From NCBI GenBank assembly GCA_964641695.1, contig CAZXKG010000001.1, forward strand, positions 1-64,000: a stretch of 64,000 nt of DNA. The letters are read 5' to 3'. Made by a program: the position numbers and the translations under genes. This document shows positions 25,176 through 32,820 of the stretch, one piece after another (the first letter of the stretch is position 1; each line of letters begins with the position of its first letter). The DNA comes from RHKX01 sp964641695. Lineage in GTDB: Bacteria > Actinomycetota > Thermoleophilia > Solirubrobacterales > 70-9. The notes under the pieces were generated by a model that was not told the DNA's origin, made no database searches, and saw only the letters and a list, made by a program, of their open reading frames with translations.

Positions 25176-25960
25176 ATCCCCATCGCGGCCGTCACGCCGA
25201 TGTCCTGGAACTGCGCGGCGATGTTGGCGTAGTGGCTCACGTAGATGCCGAGGATCCCGGCCGCGATCGCAGCCGCCGCTGCCAACGCCAGCGCGTTCGG
25301 CAGCCTCCGGCAGACGCGCAGCGCCGCGGCCCCGGGCGCGATCAGGATCGCGACCACGAGCAGGTTCCCGAGCGCCTGCACCGAGATCAGGATGGTCAGC
25401 CCGACCAGTCCGAGCAGCGCGACCGACGCCACCGACGGCTTGACGCCCAGGCTCGCCGCGGCCTGGGGATCGAAGCCCGCCACCGTCAGCGAGCGGTTCG
25501 ACCCGAGCAGCGCCGCGAGCGCCAGCAGGGCCAGCAGACCGGAAGCGATCAGGTCGCCGTCGGTGACCGCGAGTGGGTCGCCGAACAGGAGCTCGCCGAG
25601 TCGTAGCGGTACGTCGGGCGAGAGCGCCAGCAGAGCGCCGAGGCCGAAGAGCCCGGTGACCGCGACGGCGACGGCGACGTCCGAGCCGACTTGGGGATGG
25701 CGGGAGGCGAGCGCGATCAGGGTGGCCGCGACTCCGACGCCGGCGGCGGCGCCCAGGCCCAGGGGAACGGCGGCGATCGCAGCGAGCGCGAGTCCCGGGA
25801 GCATCGCGTGGGAGATCGACTCGGCCGCGTAGCTCTGCCGGTGCAGGACGACCCAGACGCCGAGCGGCCCGGCGACGACGCCGATCAGGATCAGCTCTGC
25901 CAGGGCGCGCTGGGCGATCCCCTGCTGGAACGGCTCGACGAGTGGATCGAGCACGGTCAC
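25176..25960 (-). CDS. znuB: ABC-3 family metal permease, truncated by the gap
   Basis: 261 full codons of a multi-helix membrane protein, cut at the C-terminus. Typical ABC-3 (ZnuB/TroC) features are the opening FQQGIAQRALAELILIGVVA, the RQSYAAESISHAMLPGLALA stretch that contacts the ATPase, and LGVKPSVASVALLGLVGLT with LISVQALGNLLVVAILIAPG. It would form half of the membrane channel for zinc or manganese. Its start overlaps the ATPase gene stop by four bases. With two permease genes in the locus, the channel is probably a heterodimer. Confidence 0.85.
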
Positions 25961-26703
25961 TGATCGTGGGAGTGGTGCTGGACGACGATCGCCCGCTGCT
26001 CGCCGTCGAGGACGATCAGCTCGGCGCCGTAGGTGCGGGCGAGGATCTCGGGTCGGAGCTCCGACGGCGGGCAGAAGGCGATCTGCTCGCGGTTGACGCA
26101 GAGCGCCAGGTCGAAGCGCCGGGCGCTTTCGATGTCGTGGCTGCTCAGCAGGACCGTGCCGCCCTCATCCCGGAACTCGCCGAGGACTCCCTCGATCGCC
26201 TCCGCCGACGGGCGATCGACGCCGCTCAGCGGCTCGTCGAGGAGGAGGATCCTCGCCCGCTTGGCGAGGGCACGAGCCAACAGCACGCGCTGGCGCTGGC
26301 CGCCGGAGAGCTCGCCGAAGCGGGTGCTCGCCGATCCGCTCATCCCGACCCGGCCGAGGGCGTCGAGGGCGACCTCGCGCTGCTCGCCGCCGACCCGACG
26401 GAACCACGGAGTCCACGTGTAGGTACCCATCAAAGCGACGTCGAGCGCGCTCACCGGGTAATCGAGCCTCGCGCGCTCGGTCTGCGGGACGTAGCCGATC
26501 GGCCCCTCGATCCGCACGTCGCCGGATCGAAACGGCGTCTCCCCGAGCAGGGCGCGCAGCAGGGTCGTCTTCCCGCCCCCGTTGGGACCGAGGACGACGA
26601 CGATCCTCCCGGCCGGAACCTCGAAGGATGCGCCACGCAGGGCGGGGTCGCCGGCGACGTAGCCGGCGCTCAGCCCGCGGGCGGAGATCGCGGGCTCACT
26701 CAT
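25957..26703 (-). CDS. znuC: zinc/manganese ABC transporter ATPase
   Basis: 248 residues. Walker A is LGPNGGGKTTLLRALLG, the signature is ELSGGQRQRVLLARALA and Walker B ILLLDEPLSGVD, with SSHD as the switch region. The C-terminus ends in IVVQHHSHDQ, a histidine-rich metal-binding-like tail. The family powers zinc or manganese import together with the two ABC-3 permeases on either side. It overlaps both neighbours by 4-8 bases, so all three are translated together. Confidence 0.9.
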   Translation of the reverse strand: MSEPAISARGLSAGYVAGDPALRGASFEVPAGRIVVVLGPNGGGKTTLLRALLGETPFRSGDVRIEGPIGYVPQTERARLDYPVSALDVALMGTYTWTPWFRRVGGEQREVALDALGRVGMSGSASTRFGELSGGQRQRVLLARALAKRARILLLDEPLSGVDRPSAEAIEGVLGEFRDEGGTVLLSSHDIESARRFDLALCVNREQIAFCPPSELRPEILARTYGAELIVLDGEQRAIVVQHHSHDQ

Positions 26704-27541
26704 GGCCGACCGCCTCGACCGGGGTGCGACGGACGCCGGCGAGCAACGGGCGAATCCCGAGCGAGACGACGAAGGCGACCGCGCCGATCGTCGCCGTCGT
26801 CGCGCCCGGCGGTACGTCCAGGTGGTAGGAGGCGAGTAGCGCGGAGAGCCCGAGGACCATCGCGACCGCTGCCGCTCCCAGCTCCAGCGAGACGACGCTT
26901 CGGGCGTGTGGCCGGACGATCGCCGCGGGAACTACCAGCAAGGCGCTGACCAGAAGGGAGCCGACGGCATCGAGCGCGACGATCGACCCGACCGCGAGGC
27001 ACGCGAGCAGGGCGACGGTGGGAAGTCCGCCGCCGGCGCGTGGGCGACCGGCCTCCGCCTCCCCGTCGAACCCTTCCGCGATCCAGCGCCTGCGGAAGCG
27101 CAAGGCGACTGCCGCGATGCCCACGAGCGCCGCCCCCGTGACGATCAGCTCGCCGGTGCCGATCGCGAGGACCGAGCCGAAGAGGAGCTGGTCGACCGAG
27201 CCGCCCGATTCGAAGACGTCGCTGGCGAGGACGATCCCAGCCGCCAGGGCCGTCACGAGCAGCAGCGCGATCGTCGCATCGCGCGCCACCGACCCGCCGC
27301 GGTCGAGGCGATGGATCAGGGCTGAGAAGGTTCCACCGACGCCGAGGGCGAGGAGCTGCGGCGGCAGGCCGAGCGGCGTGGCCACGACCAGCCCCGGGAA
27401 AGCGGATGCTCCGGCGGCATGAGTGAAGAAGGCGAGGCTGCGAAGGACGATCTGAGCCCCGAGGATCCCGGCGATCGGTGCGAGCAGCACGATCTCCAGC
27501 GCGGCGCGCTGCATGAAGGGGAGCTGGAAGGGGTCGAGCAT
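26696..27541 (-). CDS. ABC-3 family metal permease, second copy
   Basis: 281 residues, about eight helices. It opens with LPFMQRAALEIVLLAPIAGI and contains LRSLAFFTHAAGASAFPGLV, where the usual histidine-containing SHA motif is replaced by THAAG. LDAVGSLLVSALLVVPAAIV is the C-terminal helix signature. It differs clearly from the permease at 25176-25960, so the pair look like ancient paralogues. This is the first gene of the minus-strand zinc operon, starting about 80 bases from the divergent regulator gene and its palindrome. Confidence 0.85.
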   Translation of the reverse strand: MLDPFQLPFMQRAALEIVLLAPIAGILGAQIVLRSLAFFTHAAGASAFPGLVVATPLGLPPQLLALGVGGTFSALIHRLDRGGSVARDATIALLLVTALAAGIVLASDVFESGGSVDQLLFGSVLAIGTGELIVTGAALVGIAAVALRFRRRWIAEGFDGEAEAGRPRAGGGLPTVALLACLAVGSIVALDAVGSLLVSALLVVPAAIVRPHARSVVSLELGAAAVAMVLGLSALLASYHLDVPPGATTATIGAVAFVVSLGIRPLLAGVRRTPVEAVGHE

Positions 27542-27593
27542 CGGAGAGACGGTGAAAGCCGGCCCAGGCGGCGACCTGGAAGGCGATCATTCC

Positions 27594-27615
27594 ATAATCA
27601 TGAGAACCATTATCG
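27594..27615. promoter_or_regulatory. candidate Zur box in the divergent promoter
   Basis: ATAAT (27594-27598) and ATTAT (27609-27613) are inverted around CATGAGAACC, in an AT-rich island between the zinc permease (start 27541, -) and the Fur-family gene (start 27623, +). TGAGAACCATTATCG at 27601-27615 also resembles the 7-1-7 Zur/Fur pattern. One site could control both directions. Confidence 0.5.
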
Positions 27616-27622
27616 TTGTCGT

Positions 27623-28108
27623 GTGGCGCGGACAACGGCAGATTCATCCTCGACCCCGGTCCCGATCCCGGAGCGCGAGGCCTGGGTACGGACGGCTGAG
27701 GAGATGTTGCGCGACCAGGGCTTCCGCTCGAGCGCTCCCCGCTCGGCGGTGCTGCGGGCGGTGGGAGCCCAGGAATGCGTCTCCACGGCGCGCGAGATCG
27801 CCGATCGGCTTCGCCAGGAGGGTCGGTCCGTCGGCGTCGCCACCGTCTACCGGACCCTGGAGGTGCTCGAGGAGCTTCGCCTCGTGCAGCGCCTGGACGT
27901 AGGCAGCTCGTCAGCGCGCTTCGAGCCGGCGTTGCCCGGGGGCGAGCACCACCATCACCACTTCGTCTGCGACGAGTGCGGGCTGATCATGCCCTTCGAC
28001 GACCCCGGCATCGAGCAGGCGATCCACGCGCTCGGCGACCGCTTGGGGCAGCGGGTCAAGAGCCACGACGTGATTCTCCGCGGCAGCTGCGCGGCCTGCG
28101 CGCCCTGA
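27623..28108 (+). CDS. zur: Fur-family regulator, probably Zur (zinc uptake regulator)
   Basis: 161 residues from a GTG at 27623. The winged helix is STAREIADRLRQEGRSVGVA with TVYRTLEVLEELRLVQRLD. The metal-binding part has GGEHHHHHFVCDECGLIMPF and a closing CAAC, giving the two CxxC pairs of the structural zinc site. The zinc transporter genes on both sides make Zur more likely than Fur or a peroxide sensor. It is divergent from the permease-ATPase operon and convergent with znuA, 33 bases apart. Confidence 0.87.
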   Translation: MARTTADSSSTPVPIPEREAWVRTAEEMLRDQGFRSSAPRSAVLRAVGAQECVSTAREIADRLRQEGRSVGVATVYRTLEVLEELRLVQRLDVGSSSARFEPALPGGEHHHHHFVCDECGLIMPFDDPGIEQAIHALGDRLGQRVKSHDVILRGSCAACAP

Positions 28109-28141
28109 CGGCCGGACGGCCCGGGAGGGACCGGAGCGGCG

Positions 28142-29161
28142 TCATCGCCCGGCGGACGACGGTGCCCGCAGCTCGGAGCAGTCGGCTTCGCCGCGAGAGA
28201 GCGCATCGACGATGCTCAGGGTGTTGGTCGCCATCGCGCCCATGTACGTGCCGGCGTCCGAGTCCGGCGGTCCGAGGGTGTCCACATGCAGCTCGGGGCC
28301 GATCTCGGCGCCGGCCTCGGCGGCGATCGCCTGCTCGAGCCCGGCGCTGACGCCCGCCTCGGGGAAGATCGCTGCCACGTCCTGCGCGCGGATCAGCTCG
28401 ACCAGCTCGGCGGTCTCCCCGGCCGAGGCCTGCGCCCGGGTCGTCAGCGCCGGGATCGCGGCGCCGACCACCTCGAATCCGTAGCGCTCGGCGAAGTAGC
28501 CGAGCGCGTCGTGGCTGGTCACGAGCTTGCGATCGCCCTCCGGGAGCTCGCCGACGCAGCTCTCGATCGCGGCATCGAGCTCCTCGAGCTCTCCGATGTA
28601 GCGATCGGCGTTGCGCGCGAACGTCGCCGAGGAGCCCGGGTCGAGCGCGACCAGTTCATCTCTGATCGCCTCGATCGCGGCGATCGCGTTGACCGGGCTC
28701 TGCCACCAATGCGGATCCTCGCCTTCGTGGGTGTGGTCGGGGTCTTCCGCGGAGTCCGGTTCCTCATGAGCATCGGCGTCGTCTTCCCCGTGGTCGTGGC
28801 CGCCCTCGATCGTCGCCATCGAGTCGATCAGCTCGAGCACCGGAGCGTCGGTGCCCGAGCCGTCGACCAGCTGATCCAGCCAGACGTCCAGATCGCCGCC
28901 TGAGCGGACGATCAGATCGGCGCCGACCAGCGCCTCCGCATCGCTGGGGGACGGCTCGAAATCGTGCGGGTCGGCGTTGGCGGGGAGCAGGGCGACCACC
29001 GACACGGTGTCGCCGGCGACGTTCGTGAGCAGGTCCGAGACGAGGGGGGTCGTGGCGACTGCCTCGAACCCCGGGTCCGACTTCTCGCCGCCGCCGCCAC
29101 ATCCCGCCAGGACGGCCACGGAAACTGAGAGCGCTGACGCGAGAATGAGAATCGTTCGCAT
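28142..29161 (-). CDS. znuA: zinc-binding lipoprotein of the ABC transporter (ZnuA/TroA family)
   Basis: 339 residues from the ATG at 29161. A lipoprotein signal ends at LAG-Cys21 (VAVLAGCGGGG). The TroA fold follows: NVAGDTVSVVALLPANADPH with DFEPSPSDAEALVGADLIV, a His/Asp/Glu-rich loop at about 125-160 (GGHDHGEDDADAHEE, DPDHTHEGEDPHWWQSP), KLVTSHDALGYFAERYG and AAIFPEAGVSAGL. The histidine-rich loop is the usual zinc-gathering arm of ZnuA. No ribosome-binding site is obvious in front of the ATG. The gene is separated from its permease operon by the regulator gene. Confidence 0.9.
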   Translation of the reverse strand: MRTILILASALSVSVAVLAGCGGGGEKSDPGFEAVATTPLVSDLLTNVAGDTVSVVALLPANADPHDFEPSPSDAEALVGADLIVRSGGDLDVWLDQLVDGSGTDAPVLELIDSMATIEGGHDHGEDDADAHEEPDSAEDPDHTHEGEDPHWWQSPVNAIAAIEAIRDELVALDPGSSATFARNADRYIGELEELDAAIESCVGELPEGDRKLVTSHDALGYFAERYGFEVVGAAIPALTTRAQASAGETAELVELIRAQDVAAIFPEAGVSAGLEQAIAAEAGAEIGPELHVDTLGPPDSDAGTYMGAMATNTLSIVDALSRGEADCSELRAPSSAGR

Positions 29162-29287
29162 TAAGGAGGACACTACATCAACTTCCCGGCGTCGTGCCCT
29201 CAGGGGTGTGGAGCTGTTGTTGAGAGCGGTTCGTTCCGCCGGATCGGTTAGCTTGCACGCGTCGCAATCGCGAGTACGGAGGGACTG

Positions 29288-29677
29288 ATGGAGCCGAGCC
29301 AGCTGAAGGGGTTTCCCCTTTTCAAGGACGTCGACGAGGCGAGCCTGAACAAGATCGCGCCGTTCACGATGATCGTCGACTTCCCGGAGGGGAAGATGGT
29401 GATCGAGGAGGGGGGCTTCGCGAACGACTTCTACGCGATCGAGGAGGGAACCGCCAGCGTCGAGCGCGCCGGCGAGCGGATCGCCGAGCTCGGCCCCGGC
29501 GACGTGTTCGGCGAGCAGGGCTTGCTCGAGAAGCAGGGAAGGTCCGCGTCGGTCATCGCGACCTCGCCGTTGCGAGCGCTGAAGATCGAGCATTGGGAGA
29601 TCCCGAGGATGCGGCGGGCGATGCCCGAGGTTCTCGACCAGCTCCAGCGGCTGATCGCGGAGCGCTCCGGCGGCTGA
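29288..29677 (+). CDS. small cyclic-nucleotide-binding-domain protein
   Basis: 129 residues consisting of one CNB domain: FKDVDEASLNKIAPF, EGKMVIEEGGFANDFYAIEE, the phosphate-binding cassette GPGDVFGEQGLLEKQGRSAS, and a C-terminal helix. There is no DNA-binding or enzyme domain, so it is a stand-alone sensor or adaptor. The cassette keeps the Glu (GEQ) and Arg (GRSAS) that contact the ribose and phosphate of cAMP or cGMP. The ATG at 29288 follows GGAGGG. It ends just upstream of the cobalamin riboswitch; a link is not evident. Confidence 0.8.
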   Translation: MEPSQLKGFPLFKDVDEASLNKIAPFTMIVDFPEGKMVIEEGGFANDFYAIEEGTASVERAGERIAELGPGDVFGEQGLLEKQGRSASVIATSPLRALKIEHWEIPRMRRAMPEVLDQLQRLIAERSGG

Positions 29678-29762
29678 TCGCGGCTGAGCGCTCCCCGAGC
29701 GGGGACTCCGTCGGCGCGGACGCGCAGCTCGCCGCGCTAGTCTGCGGCGCAACAACCACATA

Positions 29763-29926
29763 GGTCGGTGGTCAGGGAAGTCCGGTGTGAAGCCGGCGCG
29801 GTCCCGCCACTGTTACCGGGTGTGGGCGACACGGGGCCAGCGATCGCTGGCCGGCCACTGGAGGCGCCAAGCCTCCGGGAAGGCGTGTCGTCAGATTCCC
29901 GGAAGCCAGGAGACCTGCCGCCGACC
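29763..29926 (+). promoter_or_regulatory. cobalamin (B12) riboswitch
   Basis: The closing stem P1 is GGTCGGTGG (29763-29771) with CCGCCGACC (29918-29926, one G-U type pair). Inside are the class hallmarks: CAGGGAAGTCCGGTGTGAAG, the B12-box region GGTCCCGCCACTG (box GCCACTG at 29806-29812), and AAGCCAGGAGACCTGCC (29903-29919). It lies directly before the DUF4430/ECF operon, which it should switch off when adenosyl- or methylcobalamin is plentiful. Confidence 0.93.
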
Positions 29927-29937
29927 GGCCGCTGTAA

Positions 29938-29954
29938 ACCCTCGAGGAAAGGGT
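29938..29954 (+). promoter_or_regulatory. expression-platform hairpin covering the ribosome-binding site
   Basis: ACCCT (29938-29942) can pair with AGGGT (29950-29954), enclosing CGAGGAA, the purine-rich stretch that serves the ATG at 29962. This fits translational control: ligand binding upstream would favour a hairpin that hides the site. Confidence 0.5.
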
Positions 29955-29961
29955 GGCTCTC

Positions 29962-30939
29962 ATGCCAACTTCTCTCACGCGTCGGGCGCTCGTCCCGATC
30001 ATGCTCGGCGCCTTGGCGCTTTCTCTGACCCTGGTCGGCTTCGCCGAGGCGAAGTCGACGAAGACCGTTCCCGCGTCCCTGCGGGTGGTCGACTCCGACG
30101 GCAAGACGCTCGCCGAGTCGACGCAGTTCACCACCACCGCGAAGGTCAAGGCCGACCCGGCCGCGAGTTGCTTCGGCCCGGGCTCGACCAGCAGCTCTCA
30201 CACGGTGCCGGGGCCGACGGCCCTGGGCCAGCTCGCCTACGCGTCGAAGCTGACCAAGTCGTTGCGACCGGTCTCGATCACCGATGCCCAGTCGTTCGGC
30301 CTCGGCGTCTGCGCGATCGCCGGAGCCGTCGCCCCGCCGACCGGGTTCTGGTACCTGGTTCACAACAACGCCGGTGCCCAGGTCGGAGCCGAGCAGCTCG
30401 AGCTCCGCAAGGGAGACTCGGTCCTCTGGTATCTGATCTCCGACTTCATGGCGCCGACCCCGGACGAGCTCGTCCTCAAGGCGGCGAAGCCCAAGAACGG
30501 GCAGGTCGCGGTGACCGTCAGATCCATCGGCGCCGACGGCAGCAAGTCCGCCGCCGCCGACGCGAGCGTCTCCGGCGCAGCCGAGCCGACCGACTCGAAT
30601 GGACGGACGACGGTGACGCTGGAAGAGCGGATCACCGACATCCAGGCAACCCGCGACGGCTCGATCCCCTCGAACGTGATCCCGGTATGCGCCGAGGCGC
30701 CGAAGAAGTGCCCGCTCGGGTACGCCGCGACGATCGGCGGCACCTCGAAGCCCGACAAGATCAAGGGCAGCTCCGCGGCCGAGACGATCCTCGCCGGTGC
30801 GGGCAACGACAAGGTGCGGGTCCCGAAGGGCAGCGCCGGCGTCAAGGTCAACTGCGGCCCCGGCAAGGACGTGCTGCGGATCGCGAAGTCGCGCAAGGCG
30901 AAGATCAAGTCCTGCGAGAAGGTCCGTAGGACCAAGTAG
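29962..30939 (+). CDS. secreted DUF4430 protein with an RTX-like tail
   Basis: 325 residues from the ATG at 29962 (GTG at 29953 is an alternative). A signal peptide covers residues 1 to about 30 (ALVPIMLGALALSLTLVGFA). The DUF4430-like domain runs to about residue 150, ending in FWYLVHNNAG, then QLELRKGDSVLWYLISDF. A beta-rich middle domain follows. The last about 70 residues (GGTSKPDKIKGSS, LAGAGNDKVRV, VNCGPGKDVLRI) look like degenerate calcium-binding RTX repeats. DUF4430 is the C-terminal beta domain of animal intrinsic factor and transcobalamin. First gene under the B12 riboswitch, so corrinoid binding is the natural hypothesis. Confidence 0.8.
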   Translation: MPTSLTRRALVPIMLGALALSLTLVGFAEAKSTKTVPASLRVVDSDGKTLAESTQFTTTAKVKADPAASCFGPGSTSSSHTVPGPTALGQLAYASKLTKSLRPVSITDAQSFGLGVCAIAGAVAPPTGFWYLVHNNAGAQVGAEQLELRKGDSVLWYLISDFMAPTPDELVLKAAKPKNGQVAVTVRSIGADGSKSAAADASVSGAAEPTDSNGRTTVTLEERITDIQATRDGSIPSNVIPVCAEAPKKCPLGYAATIGGTSKPDKIKGSSAAETILAGAGNDKVRVPKGSAGVKVNCGPGKDVLRIAKSRKAKIKSCEKVRRTK

Positions 30940-30946
30940 AGCTCGG

Positions 30947-31924
30947 ATGAGCCTGAAGACCGCGGCAGTGCTGGCCGCGACGGCGCTCGCCGTCGCGGCC
31001 GGCGGCTGTGGCTTCGGCGCGGGGGAGAGCGCCGAGGGCGAGGTGACGATGAGGGTCACCGAGGACTTCGGGGAGGAGCTCCTGCTCGCGGAGAGCCTCG
31101 AGGACCCCGCCGAGACGGACACGGTGATCGGCTTCCTCGATCGGGTGGCCGAGATCGAGACCAGCTTCGGCGGCAACTTCGTCGACTCGATCGACGGCCG
31201 GGAGGGGACCACGACGGGGGGTGGGGACCATGACTGGCTCTACTTCGTCAACGGCGTCTGGGCCGATGTCGGCGGCGGGGAGAGATCCCTGGTTCCCGGC
31301 GACCGGATCTGGTGGGACTACCGGTACTGGTACGAGGCCGAGCGCGTTCCCGTGGTGGTCGGCTCCTGGCCGGAGCCGTTCAAGAGCGGGTACGACGGAA
31401 CCCGCTACGACGTCGTCCTGCACTGCCTCGGCGTCGAGCAGGCTTGCGAGACCGTCCGCGGTGAGCTCGACTCCCGTGGCATCGACTACAGCGACGCGAC
31501 GGGCGGGCTCGAGCAGGGAGCCGACGAGCTCATGCGGATCCTGGTCGGGCCGTGGGGCTCGATGGCGGAGGACGAGGCGGCCGGACAGCTCGAGGGCGGC
31601 CCCGCCGAAAGCGGCGTATACGCGTCGATGGTGAGCTGCGCCGACGGCGGCGCGGAGCTGGTCGTCCGCGGCGCCGACGGAGTGCCGCGGCAGATCCTCC
31701 ATGACGCCGGCCTCCTCGCGGCGGTACGCGCCGGCACCGATCAGCCGACCCTGCTGGTGAGCGGCACCGACTCCGACCACGTCTCCGACGCGGCCGAGAT
31801 GCTCGATCCGGAGGATCTGCTCGATCGCTACGCGGTCGCGACCGTCGGTGGGCACCCGATCCCGATCCCGGCGCCCGCCGCGGTGCCGGCGCTCGAGGGC
31901 GGGGAGGAGCGGGCCTGCGGTTGA
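30947..31924 (+). CDS. DUF4430 lipoprotein
   Basis: 325 residues from the ATG at 30947. The lipobox is AVAAGGC with Cys21. A DUF4430-like domain covers about residues 30-125, with VIGFLDRVAEIETSFGG, WLYFVNGVWADVGGGE and LVPGDRIWWDYRYW, which is the characteristic W..N...V..G....GD..W.Y pattern. The rest (about 130-325) is an alpha/beta region with DVVLHCLGVEQACETVRGEL that I cannot assign. As an anchored extracellular binding protein it could pass corrinoid to the ECF membrane complex. Its stop overlaps the EcfT start. Confidence 0.8.
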   Translation: MSLKTAAVLAATALAVAAGGCGFGAGESAEGEVTMRVTEDFGEELLLAESLEDPAETDTVIGFLDRVAEIETSFGGNFVDSIDGREGTTTGGGDHDWLYFVNGVWADVGGGERSLVPGDRIWWDYRYWYEAERVPVVVGSWPEPFKSGYDGTRYDVVLHCLGVEQACETVRGELDSRGIDYSDATGGLEQGADELMRILVGPWGSMAEDEAAGQLEGGPAESGVYASMVSCADGGAELVVRGADGVPRQILHDAGLLAAVRAGTDQPTLLVSGTDSDHVSDAAEMLDPEDLLDRYAVATVGGHPIPIPAPAAVPALEGGEERACG

Positions 31925-32820
31925 GAAGGGTGTTCGCATATCGCCGCGTTCCCGGGCCGGTCGGCCACGCCCGTCCCTGGATCGCCGCCCTGTACCTCCT
32001 GCCGATCGCGTTCGTCGCGTTCGCCTTCACCAACCCGGTCGTCCTCGCCGCCGCCGGGGTCGCCGCGATCTCGGTCGGCCTCCTCGCCGGCGTCCGTGAC
32101 TCCGTGCTGGCGCCTCTGCGATGGGTGGGCGGGCTCGTCGTCCTCGTCGTGCTGGTCAACGGTCTCGTCTCCCAACGGGGCTCGACCGTCCTCTTCCGCT
32201 TCGGGGACCTGCCGCTGCTGGGCCCGACCCACGTCACCCTGGAGGCGCTTGTGGAGGGGGCCGTACTCGGGCTGCGGATCATCGTCTCGCTGCTGGTCTT
32301 CGCGATCTGGTCGGCCTGCGTCAACCCCGACCGGATCCTGCGCGGGATGCGACCGCTCGCCCGCCACTCGGTGCTGACGGCGACGCTGATCTCGCGGCTG
32401 GTGCCGCTGGCCTCGGCCGACGCCGAGCGGCTGTCGGACGCGGCGCGGCTGCGAGGCCCCGCGGCGGCGCCGGCGGGTCGCGCCGCGATCGCCAAGCGCC
32501 TGTTCTCGGGGGCGCTCGAGCGCTCCGTCGACGTCGCGGCAACGCTCGAGCTGCGCGGCTACGGCCTGCCCACGGCACGGAGCTGGGTTCGCAACCGTCG
32601 CGTCCCCGGTGAGCTCGGGCTGCTGCTCGCGGGGGCCGCGTGCCTGACCGTCGCGATCGTGGCGCTGGCGACGGGGGTGGGCGGGTTCGACGCCTTCCCG
32701 ACGATCTCGATCGATCTCGATCCCGCCACGCTCGCCTTCGCCGCGTCGATCCCGCTGATTGCGATCGCTCCGCTGCTGTCCTTCGCCCTCGGCCGTCGCA
32801 GGAGGGGGAAGGGTGCCTGA
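31921..32820 (+). CDS. ecfT: ECF transporter transmembrane component (EcfT/CbiQ family)
   Basis: 299 residues from a TTG at 31921 (TTGA overlap with the previous stop). Four or five helices in the N-terminal part (WIAALYLLPIAFVAFAF, VVLVVLVNGLVSQRG), then a cytoplasmic coupling region carrying the two ARG-type motifs that contact the ATPases: ADAERLSDAARLRG and VAATLELRGYG. A final helix pair is near the C-terminus. This is the shared T subunit of energy-coupling-factor vitamin importers. The following ATPase gene starts inside its last codons. Confidence 0.87.
   Translation: MRRVFAYRRVPGPVGHARPWIAALYLLPIAFVAFAFTNPVVLAAAGVAAISVGLLAGVRDSVLAPLRWVGGLVVLVVLVNGLVSQRGSTVLFRFGDLPLLGPTHVTLEALVEGAVLGLRIIVSLLVFAIWSACVNPDRILRGMRPLARHSVLTATLISRLVPLASADAERLSDAARLRGPAAAPAGRAAIAKRLFSGALERSVDVAATLELRGYGLPTARSWVRNRRVPGELGLLLAGAACLTVAIVALATGVGGFDAFPTISIDLDPATLAFAASIPLIAIAPLLSFALGRRRRGKGA

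Noticed and set aside
29142..29161. second Fur/Zur-like box at the znuA start
   Set aside because: The GAATGAGAATCGTTCGCAT stretch is the znuA coding start itself (MRTILI). The apparent symmetry is partial and overlaps the start codon.
29162..29185. strong AGGAGG ribosome-binding sequence on the plus strand after the znuA start
   Set aside because: No start codon or plausible plus-strand gene follows it before 29288, so it is probably chance.
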